Shown here piece after piece: positions 26,015 through 35,460 of a DNA stretch of 47,765 nt (the first letter of the stretch is position 1; each line of letters starts with the position of its first letter). The notes under the pieces were generated by a model, which ran no database searches, had not been told where the DNA came from, and saw only the letters and a list, made by a program, of their open reading frames with translations. The stretch lies in the NCBI GenBank assembly GCA_903881085.1, contig CAIRSA010000522.1, positions 1 through 47,765 of the forward strand, given 5' to 3'. The DNA comes from an uncultured Acidobacteriia bacterium. Lineage in GTDB: Bacteria; Acidobacteriota; Terriglobia; Bryobacterales; Bryobacteraceae. A program made the position numbers and the translations under genes.

Positions 26015-27012
26015 TGCGCGGTAAATGGATACTCTTCGGAGGATCGGTCGTGCTGCTGGCTGCGGCATTGGGTGCCTACAACTATTGGAAGCGCACCCAA
26101 CCGCAGCCGGCTGCGCCAAGCCAGGCCGCCGCCCCCGCGCCGGCCGTGGCCGGGGTAGAGATCAGTCTCACCGGCCGCGTGGACGCGCAAAAGGTAATCG
26201 CAGTCCCGGCCAGCACCGATGGCCGCATCGAAGAGTTTTTCGTGGAAGCGGGCGAAGATGTCTATGAAGGCCAGATGCTCGCCCGCATTAAAAGCCAGCG
26301 TCTGGAAGCGAATCAGGAACAGTCCCTCGCCGAACTCGATCACGCCCAGACGAAGGTCAACAATCTGGAGACCGCTGTGCTCACCGCTAGGCTGGAAGCT
26401 TCGCGCACACGCGCCGACGCATCCCGCTCCAAAGGGGAGTTGGACCGCACCGAACGTAACTATCAGCGGCAGGAGATGTTGAATCGCCAAGGCGCAACCG
26501 CACGCAACACCTACGAAAAAGCGGTGGCCGAGCGCACCACCGCCATGGCCGAATTCGAAACGCTGACCGCGCGTGCGAAATCCGCCGAAGAGCGCATATC
26601 TCAACTCATGAAAGATCAGGAAGCGGCCAAGAAGACACTGGAAGAAAAGATGGCCGAATTGGAAGACGCCAAGTCCGCCTTCAACTCAGGCGTTGTCCAT
26701 GCCCCAGTCGATGGCACTCTCATCTCGCGCAAAGGCGTCACGGGCGAAGATGTCACTGTCGAACTGGCCGATATGTTCGTCATCGCTACGGATCTTTCGG
26801 CACTGCAGGTGGAGTTGGAGCCCGATGCGGAGGCGTTGAAGCGCCTGCAGCCGGGCATGCCGGCGGTGGTCGCCATCGCCGAATCCGCAGGCGAAACTAT
26901 CGAAGGCAAGATCAGTGCGATCAAGGACGGCAAAGTGATCGTCGAATTTTTAAGTCCCAACGCAGCCGTCAAACCCGGCCTCACTGCCCGCGTGAAGTTG
27001 AAACTGTTATAA
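26014..27012 (+). CDS. HlyD-type periplasmic adaptor (membrane fusion protein)
   Basis: A 332-residue protein with an N-terminal membrane anchor (WILFGGSVVLLAAALGAYNY) and a Pro/Ala-rich linker. Next comes a biotinyl-lipoyl half-motif (GRIEEFFVEAGEDVYEGQML), then a long coiled coil (about 95-225) and the returning half VVHAPVDGTLISRKGVTGED. A beta-barrel follows with DLSALQVELEPDAEALKRLQ. Such adaptors bridge an inner-membrane pump to an outer-membrane channel, yet no pump or TolC-like gene is adjacent. It is coupled to the DinB gene and lies 18 bp before the fumarase gene, probably in the same operon. Confidence 0.9.
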   Translation: MRGKWILFGGSVVLLAAALGAYNYWKRTQPQPAAPSQAAAPAPAVAGVEISLTGRVDAQKVIAVPASTDGRIEEFFVEAGEDVYEGQMLARIKSQRLEANQEQSLAELDHAQTKVNNLETAVLTARLEASRTRADASRSKGELDRTERNYQRQEMLNRQGATARNTYEKAVAERTTAMAEFETLTARAKSAEERISQLMKDQEAAKKTLEEKMAELEDAKSAFNSGVVHAPVDGTLISRKGVTGEDVTVELADMFVIATDLSALQVELEPDAEALKRLQPGMPAVVAIAESAGETIEGKISAIKDGKVIVEFLSPNAAVKPGLTARVKLKLL

Positions 27013-27030
27013 CCATATTAGGTCCCCACC

Positions 27031-28548
27031 ATGCAATATTTAGAAAACAGCCTTATCGAACTCATCACCCAAACTTCGTCCAACCTGCCGCCCGATGTGC
27101 GCCAAGCCATGGGCGCGGTCCTCCAAGCCGAAACGCCTGGCACGCAAAGCTCCCAGGCGCTGAACGTCATCGCGGTCAACGTAGACATGGCCACTGCCGC
27201 CGAAAGCCCGATCTGTCAGGACACGGGCATGCCCACGTTCCACGTCCACACGCCCGTCGGCGTGAACCAGATCGTCATCCGCAAGGCCATCAAGAACGCC
27301 GTGGCCGAAGCCACGCGCCGCGGCAAACTACGCCCCAATTCAGTCGATTCGCTCACCGGCAAAAACAGCGGCGACAACCTCGGCGTTGAGACCCCCGTCA
27401 TCCACTTTGAACAGTGGGAAGAAGATGAGATCGAAGTCAAACTCATCCTCAAGGGCGGCGGCTGCGAAAACAAAAACATTCAGTATTCCCTGCCCTGCGA
27501 GCTCGATCATCTGGGCAGCGCCGGCCGCAATCTGGAAGGCGTTCGCAAGTGCCTGCTGCATGCCGTTTGGCAGGCACAGGGCCAGGGCTGCGCACCAGGC
27601 GCGCTCGGCGTCTGCATCGGCAGCGACCGCGCCCACGGCTACTCGCTCGCCAAGACTCAGCTGTTCCGCACGCTTGACGACGTGAACCCCGTGCCCGAAC
27701 TCGCCGCGCTCGAAGCGCAGGTGATGGAAGAGGCCAACAAAATCGGCGTCGGCGCCATGGGCTTCGGCGGCAAAACGTCGCTCATCGGCTGCAAAGTCAC
27801 CGCCGCCAATCGCTTGCCCGCCAGCTTCTTCGTCTCCGTGGCCTATGAGTGCTGGGCCTATCGCCGTTTAGGCGTGCGCCTGGAAGCAGCGAGCGGCGCC
27901 ATCACAAGCTGGCTCTATCGCGATCCGTCGCGCCCCGTGGAACGCATGACGCAGAACGAAGGCTTCCCGCTCACCGGCCGCGAGATCATACTGAATCCGC
28001 CGCTGACGGAAGAGCAGATGCGCGGACTGAAGGTCGGTGACGTCGTGTTGATCAGCGGCGAAATCTATACCGGCCGCGACGCCGTGCATGCCTACCTGAT
28101 GAAGAACAAGCCGCCCGTCGACCTGAACGGCGCGGTGCTGTACCATTGCGGCCCGGTGATGTTGAAGGAAGGCGAGGAGTGGAAGGTGAAGGCCGCCGGC
28201 CCCACGACCTCCATCCGCGAAGAGCCCTATCAGCATCACGTGATCCGCGAGTACGGCGTGCGCGCCGTTGTAGGCAAAGGCGGCATGGGCCCCAAGACCC
28301 TGGCCGCGCTAAAGGAATGCGGTGCGGTCTACTTGAACGGCATCGGAGGCGCGGCGCAATACTACGCCAAGTCGCTCGAAAAGGTGCTCGGCGTAAACCT
28401 GCTGGAATTCGGCATCCCCGAAGCGATGTGGCACATCCGCGCCAAGGACTTCGTCGCCATCGTCACCATGGACGCCCACGGCAACAGCCTGCATGCGGAC
28501 GTGGAGAAGGAAACCGGGGAGAAACTGGAGACGCTGCAGACGGTGTGA
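27031..28548 (+). CDS. Class I (iron-sulfur) fumarate hydratase
   Basis: Cytosolic citric-acid-cycle enzyme that hydrates fumarate to L-malate using a 4Fe-4S cluster. The 505 residues fuse the alpha part (about 1-285) and the beta part (about 290-505). Likely cluster cysteines are C62 in ICQDTGMPTF, C187 in GCAPGALGV and C274 in AYECWAYRR. The beta part has GEIYTGRDAVHAYLM and KGGMGPKTLAALKECGAVYL. A tartrate dehydratase-like role is possible but less likely given the fused layout. A stem and T-run are not seen right after the stop. Confidence 0.93.
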   Translation: MQYLENSLIELITQTSSNLPPDVRQAMGAVLQAETPGTQSSQALNVIAVNVDMATAAESPICQDTGMPTFHVHTPVGVNQIVIRKAIKNAVAEATRRGKLRPNSVDSLTGKNSGDNLGVETPVIHFEQWEEDEIEVKLILKGGGCENKNIQYSLPCELDHLGSAGRNLEGVRKCLLHAVWQAQGQGCAPGALGVCIGSDRAHGYSLAKTQLFRTLDDVNPVPELAALEAQVMEEANKIGVGAMGFGGKTSLIGCKVTAANRLPASFFVSVAYECWAYRRLGVRLEAASGAITSWLYRDPSRPVERMTQNEGFPLTGREIILNPPLTEEQMRGLKVGDVVLISGEIYTGRDAVHAYLMKNKPPVDLNGAVLYHCGPVMLKEGEEWKVKAAGPTTSIREEPYQHHVIREYGVRAVVGKGGMGPKTLAALKECGAVYLNGIGGAAQYYAKSLEKVLGVNLLEFGIPEAMWHIRAKDFVAIVTMDAHGNSLHADVEKETGEKLETLQTV

Positions 28549-28644
28549 TTTATGAAAGGCATCGAGCTATCATCAGCCCGGACTGAAAGCTTTAGTTGGT
28601 TTTCTTGGCGTCTTTGCGCCGTAGCGTGATCCTGTTCTTAATCA

Positions 28645-28678
28645 CAATAAAAGGGGAGCGAGCCCAAGCCCGCTCCCC
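28645..28678 (-). terminator. Rho-independent terminator of the DUF1501 gene
   Basis: On the minus strand a perfect 8-bp stem GGGGAGCG/CGCTCCCC with a 10-base loop is followed by TTTTATTG. It begins 7 bp beyond the stop of the gene at 28685 and lies in the gap between two convergent genes. Confidence 0.85.
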
Positions 28679-28684
28679 ACAACC

Positions 28685-30097
28685 TTAAGCCAGGAAGTTC
28701 AAGTTCTTCACCTGGAAGTTCGCGAGATTCGGAAGCACCGTTGGCATATCCGAATCCGAAACACCGAACCATTTCGCCAGCGTCGCCGCGTATTGATCCA
28801 CGCCGGTCGACGGAATCAACGTACCGCGGGAGTTGGCATCGTCCGGACCACCCAACGCCAGCGATGGGAATGTGCCGTAGATCTTAGTTCCGATCACATC
28901 GCCACCCATGATGAAGTGGTGATTTCCCCAGGCGTGATCGCTGCCATCGGCGCCGCTCGGGCTCAACGTGCGCCCGAACTCCGACGCGGTGAACGTCGTC
29001 ACGTTCTTGGCGATCCCCATTTCATTGCTGATGCAGTTGTAGAACGCGTTCATAGCCTGGCTCAGTTGTTGCAGCAAGCCCGGCTGCGTCTCGTTCTGCG
29101 AACCGTGCGTATCAAAGCCGCCCAGCGTGCAGAAAAAGATCTGCCGTGTAATTCCAAGCTGGCTCTGAATGCTCATCACATTGGCAGCGGTCAACAGCTG
29201 GTTGGCCAGCGGATTGTTCGCAGGGAACAGCGTGGTGAGTTTATTGTTGGGCAGTAGCCCAGCGATGGTATTTGCATAGTTGGCGCCATTGGACAACGCA
29301 TTGTTGCCCCCTTGCACCAGCAGCAAACCATTATCGAACGAGAGCAGTTGCTGCATCTCCAAAGCACCGCTGGAACCTGCCGCGAAACCTCCCAGCCTGG
29401 AAATAGCGGTGGCCTGCGTTGCCAGGCCCGAAGCCGGGATGGTTGTCGGCGGTATCACGGAGGGCAGATTGTTGACCCCGTTGCAGAACTGGCCGCAGCC
29501 GACAATCGAGCTTACCGGCGGAAATTTGGCCCCGCCGTTTTGCCCATTGTTCTGCATCGCGTCGGCCATGCGCCCACCCCAACCGCTACTGCCCAGGCCG
29601 CTGGGGATTGCAGTCTGCCACTGGCCCGTCTGATCGGAGTGCGAAAACAACTGCGACGGCAAGTTAGCCGCCGGCGCGGCCTGATAACCAACTCTGCCTC
29701 CAAGCGGTTTCGCCAGCATGCCCACGTTGGCCAAAATGGCCACCTGCCCGCCGTTATACAACGCCTTCATCTCAGGCATGCTCGGATGCAAGCCATAAGT
29801 ATCAGCGCCGTTGTTGATCGAAAGCAGCGACGCTTGCGGTATGGTCAGTCCGCCGCGAGCCTGCGCATAAAGGCTGTAGTTCTGCTTGGCCGTGGTGATA
29901 GGCACAACCATATTGTGCCCATCGTTGCCGCCAGCCAGGAAGATGCACACCAGCGCCGAATACTGAGCGGGCGTGGGTGCGGGATTTGCGGCCAGCGCAT
30001 TCATCGTGGCGAATTTTGCCATTGCGCTGCCGGCGCCGATCGCCGTTGCCGACCGGATAGTTGCTTTCAGAAAATCACGTCTGGATCGAATTAACAT
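28685..30097 (-). CDS. DUF1501 family exported protein (Tat signal)
   Basis: A 470-residue protein with a twin-arginine signal (SRRDFLKATIRSATAIGAGS). DUF1501 proteins belong to the alkaline-phosphatase/sulfatase-like fold; here CIFLAGGNDGHNMVVPI and FFCTLGGFDTHGSQNETQ are the typical metal-region segments, with TFTASEFGRTLSPSG and GSDHAWGNHHFIMGGDV toward the C-terminus. The enzymatic role of the family is unknown. It follows the DUF1800 gene by 45 bp on the same strand, a pairing found again and again in Planctomycetes and Acidobacteria, so the two act together outside the cytoplasm. Confidence 0.92.
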   Translation of the reverse strand: MLIRSRRDFLKATIRSATAIGAGSAMAKFATMNALAANPAPTPAQYSALVCIFLAGGNDGHNMVVPITTAKQNYSLYAQARGGLTIPQASLLSINNGADTYGLHPSMPEMKALYNGGQVAILANVGMLAKPLGGRVGYQAAPAANLPSQLFSHSDQTGQWQTAIPSGLGSSGWGGRMADAMQNNGQNGGAKFPPVSSIVGCGQFCNGVNNLPSVIPPTTIPASGLATQATAISRLGGFAAGSSGALEMQQLLSFDNGLLLVQGGNNALSNGANYANTIAGLLPNNKLTTLFPANNPLANQLLTAANVMSIQSQLGITRQIFFCTLGGFDTHGSQNETQPGLLQQLSQAMNAFYNCISNEMGIAKNVTTFTASEFGRTLSPSGADGSDHAWGNHHFIMGGDVIGTKIYGTFPSLALGGPDDANSRGTLIPSTGVDQYAATLAKWFGVSDSDMPTVLPNLANFQVKNLNFLA

Positions 30098-30142
30098 GTC
30101 ATTATCTCCTTATATTTTCTTTTTCGGTTTTACTGACACATT

Positions 30143-32971
30143 CTAGTGCCAGACGTTGTAGTAGTTCGACGTCAGAATCAGGTAGATAGCCATCTCCACC
30201 CGGCTCAGATTGCCGCTCGCATTGCCCGTCACCGCAGTCACCAGCCCACTCTTCATTGCAGAGGGCATCGTTCCGTGCGCGAGAGTGAGGTCCAACGCAT
30301 TGATCAGAGTTGCCGGATTCGAAGCCAGCGGAACAAACGGAGACATATCGATGCTGGTGCCAGGTCCGTACCCAACCACCGGGTTCGAGTAGGAACCAAA
30401 CATACCCTGCACCATGTTCGCCCGCCATACGGCGTTCACTGGCGAGAAGATCTGGAACTCAGGACCGGCCAGACCTGCCACCGGTACGCCATTCTGCTTC
30501 ACGCCATTGACGCGGTAGCCCGCCGAATAGTAGTTGAACACGCTCGGCGCATTGAATAGATCCTGCCCCAGGTTCACCAAATCCCACCCAAAGTAGTTCT
30601 GATCGCTCATCGTGCCGCCAAATGCGCGGTAAATAGCAGGAATGAACAGCGCAGGTTCCTGCATGTGCCCGTCGTAAGCCTGGTCACTGCCGCCGTTGTC
30701 GTTGGCGGTGGCTTCCGGATCAAGCAGAATCGCCGTCAGGACGTTCTTCATATCGCCACGCGGAGCCGCGTTGAAAGCGGCCGCCACATTGGAAATGTAT
30801 TGCGCGCTCGGATTGCTCTTCACCAGATGCTGAATCAGCAGCTTGCCTACGAACGGACCGACATTCGGATGATTGAAGATGTTATCCAGTGCATTGTCCA
30901 GATCCTGCTGAGCCGACAGAGAAGTTGGCGGCTGCGCAGTCGCCGGCGAGGCCGCCAGCAGGAACTTCGAAGGTCCGCTTGCCCCAGGCGCAGCCGGTGA
31001 AACTGAGTTATCATGATACGCGGCAATCGGAGCAAGTCCATAGCCGTTGATATACGCACCCCAATAGTTATTCGTCCCAGGCGCCTGTGCATACGTCCAG
31101 CCTGTGAACACGCGAGCAAACTCCGTCACCGTGAATTGATCGTAGGTGGGAACCGGCAGGAACGTAGCCGGATCCTTTTGAACGCTACCATCCTGATTCA
31201 GCATATTGGTGCCGATGGTGAACAACTGCATCAGCTCACGCGCATAATTTTCATTGGCAACCTGGGCCGTTCCAGGCACAGCTTTCGCATTGTTTGCCAT
31301 ATCCAGATACTGGCCCATAGCCGAACTGAGCGTCACGTCACTCATGATCTTGCGATAGTTCGTAAACGCATCCGACAGCAGCATGTTCTGGTAGGTAATC
31401 ATGTTGCCGTTCCAGATCAGCTTATTGATCGACGTCACAAAAATCTGGCTCAGTGCAAAGGCCACACGCTGACGCAATTGGTCATTGTTAGTAACTGCAT
31501 TGGCCAGGAATTTACTACCCATTCCCCCCTGGCTTCCGCCAACCGTGTTGTAGTTGGAAATCTGCGGCGCGTTGAACTGCTCAGTGAGCCACGCCGCCGG
31601 GCCAATGGCTTGCACATGCGCAGCATCTGTAGGCGAAGGCCCGAAGGCCGCGCGTTCCAGGAACCGCCGTGCCGCCGCTGCCGAAACAATCGCGTTCGGA
31701 TTACCCACCTGAACAGAGAAAGGAGCCGATACCGACGCCCCGTTTGCTACAGTCAGGTTCAGCGCGCCAGTCTGGGCGGCAAATCCGCTCACCGTCAGGC
31801 CTCCGTTAGCAAACACCGTCGCGAGTGGCGAACCGTTCAAGCTGGCAATCGATCCTGGAAGGAACCCGGTTCCCAGCACCGTAGTGGAAAACAAGCCAAG
31901 AGGCAGAGGATTGGTGCCAACACCGGAAATCATGGGCGCCGGAGGAATCAAGGTCACCTTAGCCGTCGCAAGCCCGCCAGGCCCGGTTGCGGTCACTGTA
32001 TCAACGCTGGTTGCCGGATAAACCGCGGGCGCTGTGTAAAGACCTGCGTTCGTAATCGTTCCATATTGAGCCGTCCAGATTGTCGCATTAGCCGAAGTGA
32101 ACTGCTGCGTCGCGCCAAGATTCAACGAAACCGACATCGGAGCAATCTGCTGCGCGTTCGGGTTGATCAAACTCACGGTCGCTGAAGCCGATCCCCCCGG
32201 ACCGGTTGCCTGAACCGTCACAGTGTTGGAAGCGGGCATCGCCGCCGGAGCAGTATAGAGGCCGTTCACAATAGTCCCTGCCGTTGCGCTCCAGGTCGTA
32301 GCCCCAGATGAAGTAAACTGTTGCGTCGCGCCCAGATTCACGTTTGCAGAGGTGGGAGAGATCGTCTGCGCCGGCGGCGGACCGCTGGCTACAAACTGTA
32401 CGTTAAACACAGGTCCCCACAAAGTTCCCGAATTCTGCAACTGGAAGGGAACCATGCCCGCACTTCCTACCCAGACATTCGCTTTGACCGTAGTCGAGTT
32501 CACGAAGGTGACGCTGGTGGTCGCACCGTTGATCAACCCTCGTATGCCGCTTAAAAAGCCTGATCCTGTGATTGTTACCGTAGAATTTCCAGTAGGCACC
32601 GGGTTCGGTGAAACCGAAGTGATGGCCGGCCCTGCAGGCGCCACATTTACGTAAACCACCGCGACGGTCTTATTGTCGGAGCCATACGCTTCAATCAGCG
32701 TGCTGACCATGGGCACCATGGCGGGCGCCGTGTAAAGTCCATTCTGCGTGATGGTGCCGATCGTGGAATTCCCGCCCACGATATTGTTCACCTTCCAGGT
32801 GACCTTAGTATCCATCAGGCCAGTGGTCATGGCCGTATATTGCACCGTCCCGTTAACGCCCACATTTGTGTAGCCTGGGCTGATAGTAATAGATTGCGCG
32901 TCAAGCGCAGCCGGTAAAAGACAACACATGGCGTAGAGTCCAAGTGTTAGGTGTCTTAAGTGATTTCGCAT
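30143..32971 (-). CDS. DUF1800 family exported protein with Ig-like and IPT/TIG domains
   Basis: From the ATG at 32971 (with GGAGGAAG upstream) the protein has 942 residues and a signal peptide (LRHLTLGLYAMCCLLPAALD). Domain order: Ig-like (about 25-105), IPT/TIG (about 110-190), two tandem Ig-like repeats with SVSLNLGATQQFTS-type cores (about 195-335), a second IPT/TIG (about 340-425), then DUF1800 (about 430-930) starting AAARRFLERAAFGPSPTDA. DUF1800 also contains NYARELMQLFTIG and YDGHMQEPALFIPAIYRAFG. Function of DUF1800 is unknown; the Ig/TIG arms suggest binding to carbohydrate or the cell surface. It is first in a two-gene unit with DUF1501. Confidence 0.92.
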   Translation of the reverse strand: MRNHLRHLTLGLYAMCCLLPAALDAQSITISPGYTNVGVNGTVQYTAMTTGLMDTKVTWKVNNIVGGNSTIGTITQNGLYTAPAMVPMVSTLIEAYGSDNKTVAVVYVNVAPAGPAITSVSPNPVPTGNSTVTITGSGFLSGIRGLINGATTSVTFVNSTTVKANVWVGSAGMVPFQLQNSGTLWGPVFNVQFVASGPPPAQTISPTSANVNLGATQQFTSSGATTWSATAGTIVNGLYTAPAAMPASNTVTVQATGPGGSASATVSLINPNAQQIAPMSVSLNLGATQQFTSANATIWTAQYGTITNAGLYTAPAVYPATSVDTVTATGPGGLATAKVTLIPPAPMISGVGTNPLPLGLFSTTVLGTGFLPGSIASLNGSPLATVFANGGLTVSGFAAQTGALNLTVANGASVSAPFSVQVGNPNAIVSAAAARRFLERAAFGPSPTDAAHVQAIGPAAWLTEQFNAPQISNYNTVGGSQGGMGSKFLANAVTNNDQLRQRVAFALSQIFVTSINKLIWNGNMITYQNMLLSDAFTNYRKIMSDVTLSSAMGQYLDMANNAKAVPGTAQVANENYARELMQLFTIGTNMLNQDGSVQKDPATFLPVPTYDQFTVTEFARVFTGWTYAQAPGTNNYWGAYINGYGLAPIAAYHDNSVSPAAPGASGPSKFLLAASPATAQPPTSLSAQQDLDNALDNIFNHPNVGPFVGKLLIQHLVKSNPSAQYISNVAAAFNAAPRGDMKNVLTAILLDPEATANDNGGSDQAYDGHMQEPALFIPAIYRAFGGTMSDQNYFGWDLVNLGQDLFNAPSVFNYYSAGYRVNGVKQNGVPVAGLAGPEFQIFSPVNAVWRANMVQGMFGSYSNPVVGYGPGTSIDMSPFVPLASNPATLINALDLTLAHGTMPSAMKSGLVTAVTGNASGNLSRVEMAIYLILTSNYYNVWH

Positions 32972-33161
32972 TAGGTCTGACTTCCTCCGTTGATAGACGA
33001 ACATGTTCTGTGACAAGGTTTGTGGACCTCTCCCTACTTAAGTGATGCGTAATTTCTGGGACAATTTGATTACCTGAACTAACAAAATGTCTGTTTATTT
33101 TTACCTATTACTTACAACAGTGAAACTTAAGCCATTTCAGGAGCTTTCCCAAACGCCAAAA

Positions 33162-33223
33162 GCCCGTTGCACACCCACCCCAACCGGGAAAAGTGTGCAA
33201 CAGGCGAGGAACTTTGCTATACT
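33162..33223 (+). promoter_or_regulatory. Inverted repeat and promoter upstream of tRNA-Phe
   Basis: A TATACT -10 element at 33218-33223 lies 13 bp before the tRNA. Just upstream, gcccgttgcacac (33162-33174) pairs with gtgtgcaacaggc (33193-33205), 12 of 13 positions matching, around an 18-base spacer. The right arm covers where the -35 element should be (33195-33200). It may be an operator or a transcript-end hairpin. Confidence 0.5.
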
Positions 33224-33235
33224 GAAGGTTCGTTT

Positions 33236-33311
<76 letters not shown>

Positions 33312-33347
33312 CCCCAATCCCCCAAAGTTCAAACAATCACTAGTCTG

Positions 33348-34340
33348 TTATTCACCAGGATTGCAGACACCCACCGGAATCTGCCCGCTCTGGGTACGGC
33401 ACTGGTTGTTCGGATTCCAGCTGTTACCCGAGCCCTGACTGAATGACGCCAGATCCGTATACTGTCCAGGAGGCGGCACCGCGCACAAACCATCGGTCGT
33501 CGATTGTCCGTTAAACCTCGAATGATTAGAGATCACGTTGTTGCCGTTCTGTCCATCCAAACCCCAGATTCCGTAGCCGCAGTTGTAGTTGGTGGTGTTG
33601 CCGTACAACACGTTGTGCGTGGTAGACGGGCCCAGCAGTAGAATGCCGCCGTCCTGGGCGATATTCGCTCCGTTGTTGTCCACCGTGTTCGTATACAGAT
33701 TCACCCGCCTCGAATTCACCAGCACGATGCCCAATCCGCCCTTGGCGCCCGTGTTGTTGTGGATCTTGTTGCCGCTCGCAGTGATGCATCCCGATTGGTA
33801 GATCCACATGCCCGACGTCTGATTGGACACTTCATTGTTGATGATCTGGGTCTGCAGCGCGTCAACCGGCAGCCCGGTCACATCCACACCTGCCTGGCAT
33901 TCCAGCGCGTACAGTTTGATCCCATAAACCGAGTTCTTGTCATTGGTGCCGATCTTCCCTCCGCTGGGCCCCGTCACCAGAACGTTATTAATCGCGTGCG
34001 CGTACCCGTTGCTGAGCGAAATGCCGGCGGCAAAGCCGCTCACCGTGCCTGGGCCATTAACTACCACGTGATTATAGATGGTGCTCTGGATGCCAACGGC
34101 CCCACCGCCGCCACCGCCCGCAATCGTCTGCTGGCAGGACCCCTGCGACCCGTTTCCGATGCATTTGATCGAATGTCCGTTCAGGTTGATGGTCGTGTTG
34201 CTGGCACCGGCAACCAAGCCAGGGCCAGAGCAAACCAAATCATTGGCGAGGTTGTAAACCCCGAATGCGACATCGCCGCAACTGGATGCGTGTGCCGCCG
34301 ATACTCCGATAAGCGTAAAAGCAATCAATGTGTTTTTCAT
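33348..34340 (-). CDS. Exported right-handed parallel beta-helix protein (NosD-like)
   Basis: A 330-residue protein with a signal peptide (MKNTLIAFTLIGVSAAHASS). The mature part is built of short Asn- and Gly-rich rungs such as TTINLNGHSIKCIGNGSQG, QTQIINNEVSNQTSGMWIY and NTVDNNGANIAQDGGILLLG. These fit PbH1/NosD-type repeats of a parallel beta-helix. Several cysteines may form disulfides. Such proteins bind or cleave polysaccharides, or act as copper-insertion helpers; no catalytic set is obvious, so the function is open. It lies 37 bp after the tRNA on the opposite strand. Confidence 0.82.
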   Translation of the reverse strand: MKNTLIAFTLIGVSAAHASSCGDVAFGVYNLANDLVCSGPGLVAGASNTTINLNGHSIKCIGNGSQGSCQQTIAGGGGGGAVGIQSTIYNHVVVNGPGTVSGFAAGISLSNGYAHAINNVLVTGPSGGKIGTNDKNSVYGIKLYALECQAGVDVTGLPVDALQTQIINNEVSNQTSGMWIYQSGCITASGNKIHNNTGAKGGLGIVLVNSRRVNLYTNTVDNNGANIAQDGGILLLGPSTTHNVLYGNTTNYNCGYGIWGLDGQNGNNVISNHSRFNGQSTTDGLCAVPPPGQYTDLASFSQGSGNSWNPNNQCRTQSGQIPVGVCNPGE

Positions 34341-34509
34341 TTTGTATTCCTATCTCCACACAGATAGGCGCAAAATCCATCGAGCTGGGCTCAAAATACA
34401 AGAAAATAAAGGATGATCAGTTTGACTACAAAAATCCGCATTCCGTAACTTCCGGCGGCGCTGGAAGCCTGCGCGAAGTGAAATGATCCCCTCGGAGCAG
34501 AAACACAAA

Positions 34510-35460
34510 ATGGGAATCAAGCACAGCCTCCTCCTCGTCACCCTGATCGCCCTAGCGCCCAACCTGGACGCCCAAGTCATCTACGGCTCGATCACCGGCA
34601 ACGTCACCGATAAATCCGGATTGCCCGTGCCCTCGGCCAAGATCGAAGCGCTGAACAAGGCCACAGGCGTCGCAAAACAAACCGCCTCGGACGCGCGAGG
34701 CTACTATCTGTTCAACGATCTGCACGCAGGCGTCTACAAAGTGACCATCTCGGCCGCAGGCCTTGCCTCGGCCGTTCAAAACAACATCCAACTGGAAGCC
34801 AACACGCAGACCCGCGTCAATGCCGCACTGGAACCGGCGATGCTCAATCAGGGCATTACCGTGGAGGCCACTGCCGCTGCCCTCCTACAAGCCGACCGCG
34901 TGGAAGCCAACACGCAGATCTCCCGGCACGACATTGAAGACCTCCCCATGGACGGCGCGCGCAATTTCCAAAGCCTGCTCGATGTAGTGCCCGGCGTCAC
35001 TCCCCCTGTCGCATCCCACTCCGAAGCCGGCAACCCAACCGGCGCGATCGCCACCAACGTCAACGGCGCATCCTACAACAACAACGGAACGCGCATTGAA
35101 GGCGTAGTGAACAGCTACCAGTGGGTGCCCGAAATTATCGCCTACGTGCCGCCCGCGGAAGCTATTCAAGCAGTCAGCGTCTCCACCAGCAACTTCGGCG
35201 CCGAACAAGGCATGGCCGGCGGCAGCGCCGTCAACGTCACCATGAAATCCGGCACCTACGCCTATCACGGAGCGGCGTGGGAATATAACACTGTACAATT
35301 CGCTCCAATCGCAGGCCGTGAAACACTTCCGCGGCGCATCGTCGCTGCGTATGTCCTACACGTGGGGCCAAGCCATCGATTTCGGCGACAACAGCGATTC
35401 CGCACTCTCCTGGAACTGGATGCCCATGTGGGGCCGCAACAAAGCGCTCGCCGGCTGTGA
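34510..35460 (+). pseudogene. TonB-dependent receptor, 5' fragment of a collapsed gene
   Basis: From the ATG at 34510 there is a signal peptide (GIKHSLLLVTLIALAPNLDA), a carboxypeptidase-regulatory-like domain (VIYGSITGNVTDKSGLPVPS, then YYLFNDLHAGVYKVTISAAG), and a plug domain (RHDIEDLPMDGARNFQSLLD). The start of the barrel is VNVTMKSGTYAYHGAAWEYN. Around 35285-35294 the text changes abruptly to what is normally the end of the barrel, in another reading frame. From there to 35460 this frame encodes only nonsense. Oar-like receptors of this family are about 1000-1200 residues, so several hundred residues are missing. It would have imported oligosaccharides or other large ligands. Confidence 0.85.

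Noticed and set aside
31013..32185. 390-codon open frame on the plus strand
   Set aside because: It is antisense to the DUF1800 gene and is rich in Arg and His in a way typical of shadow frames.
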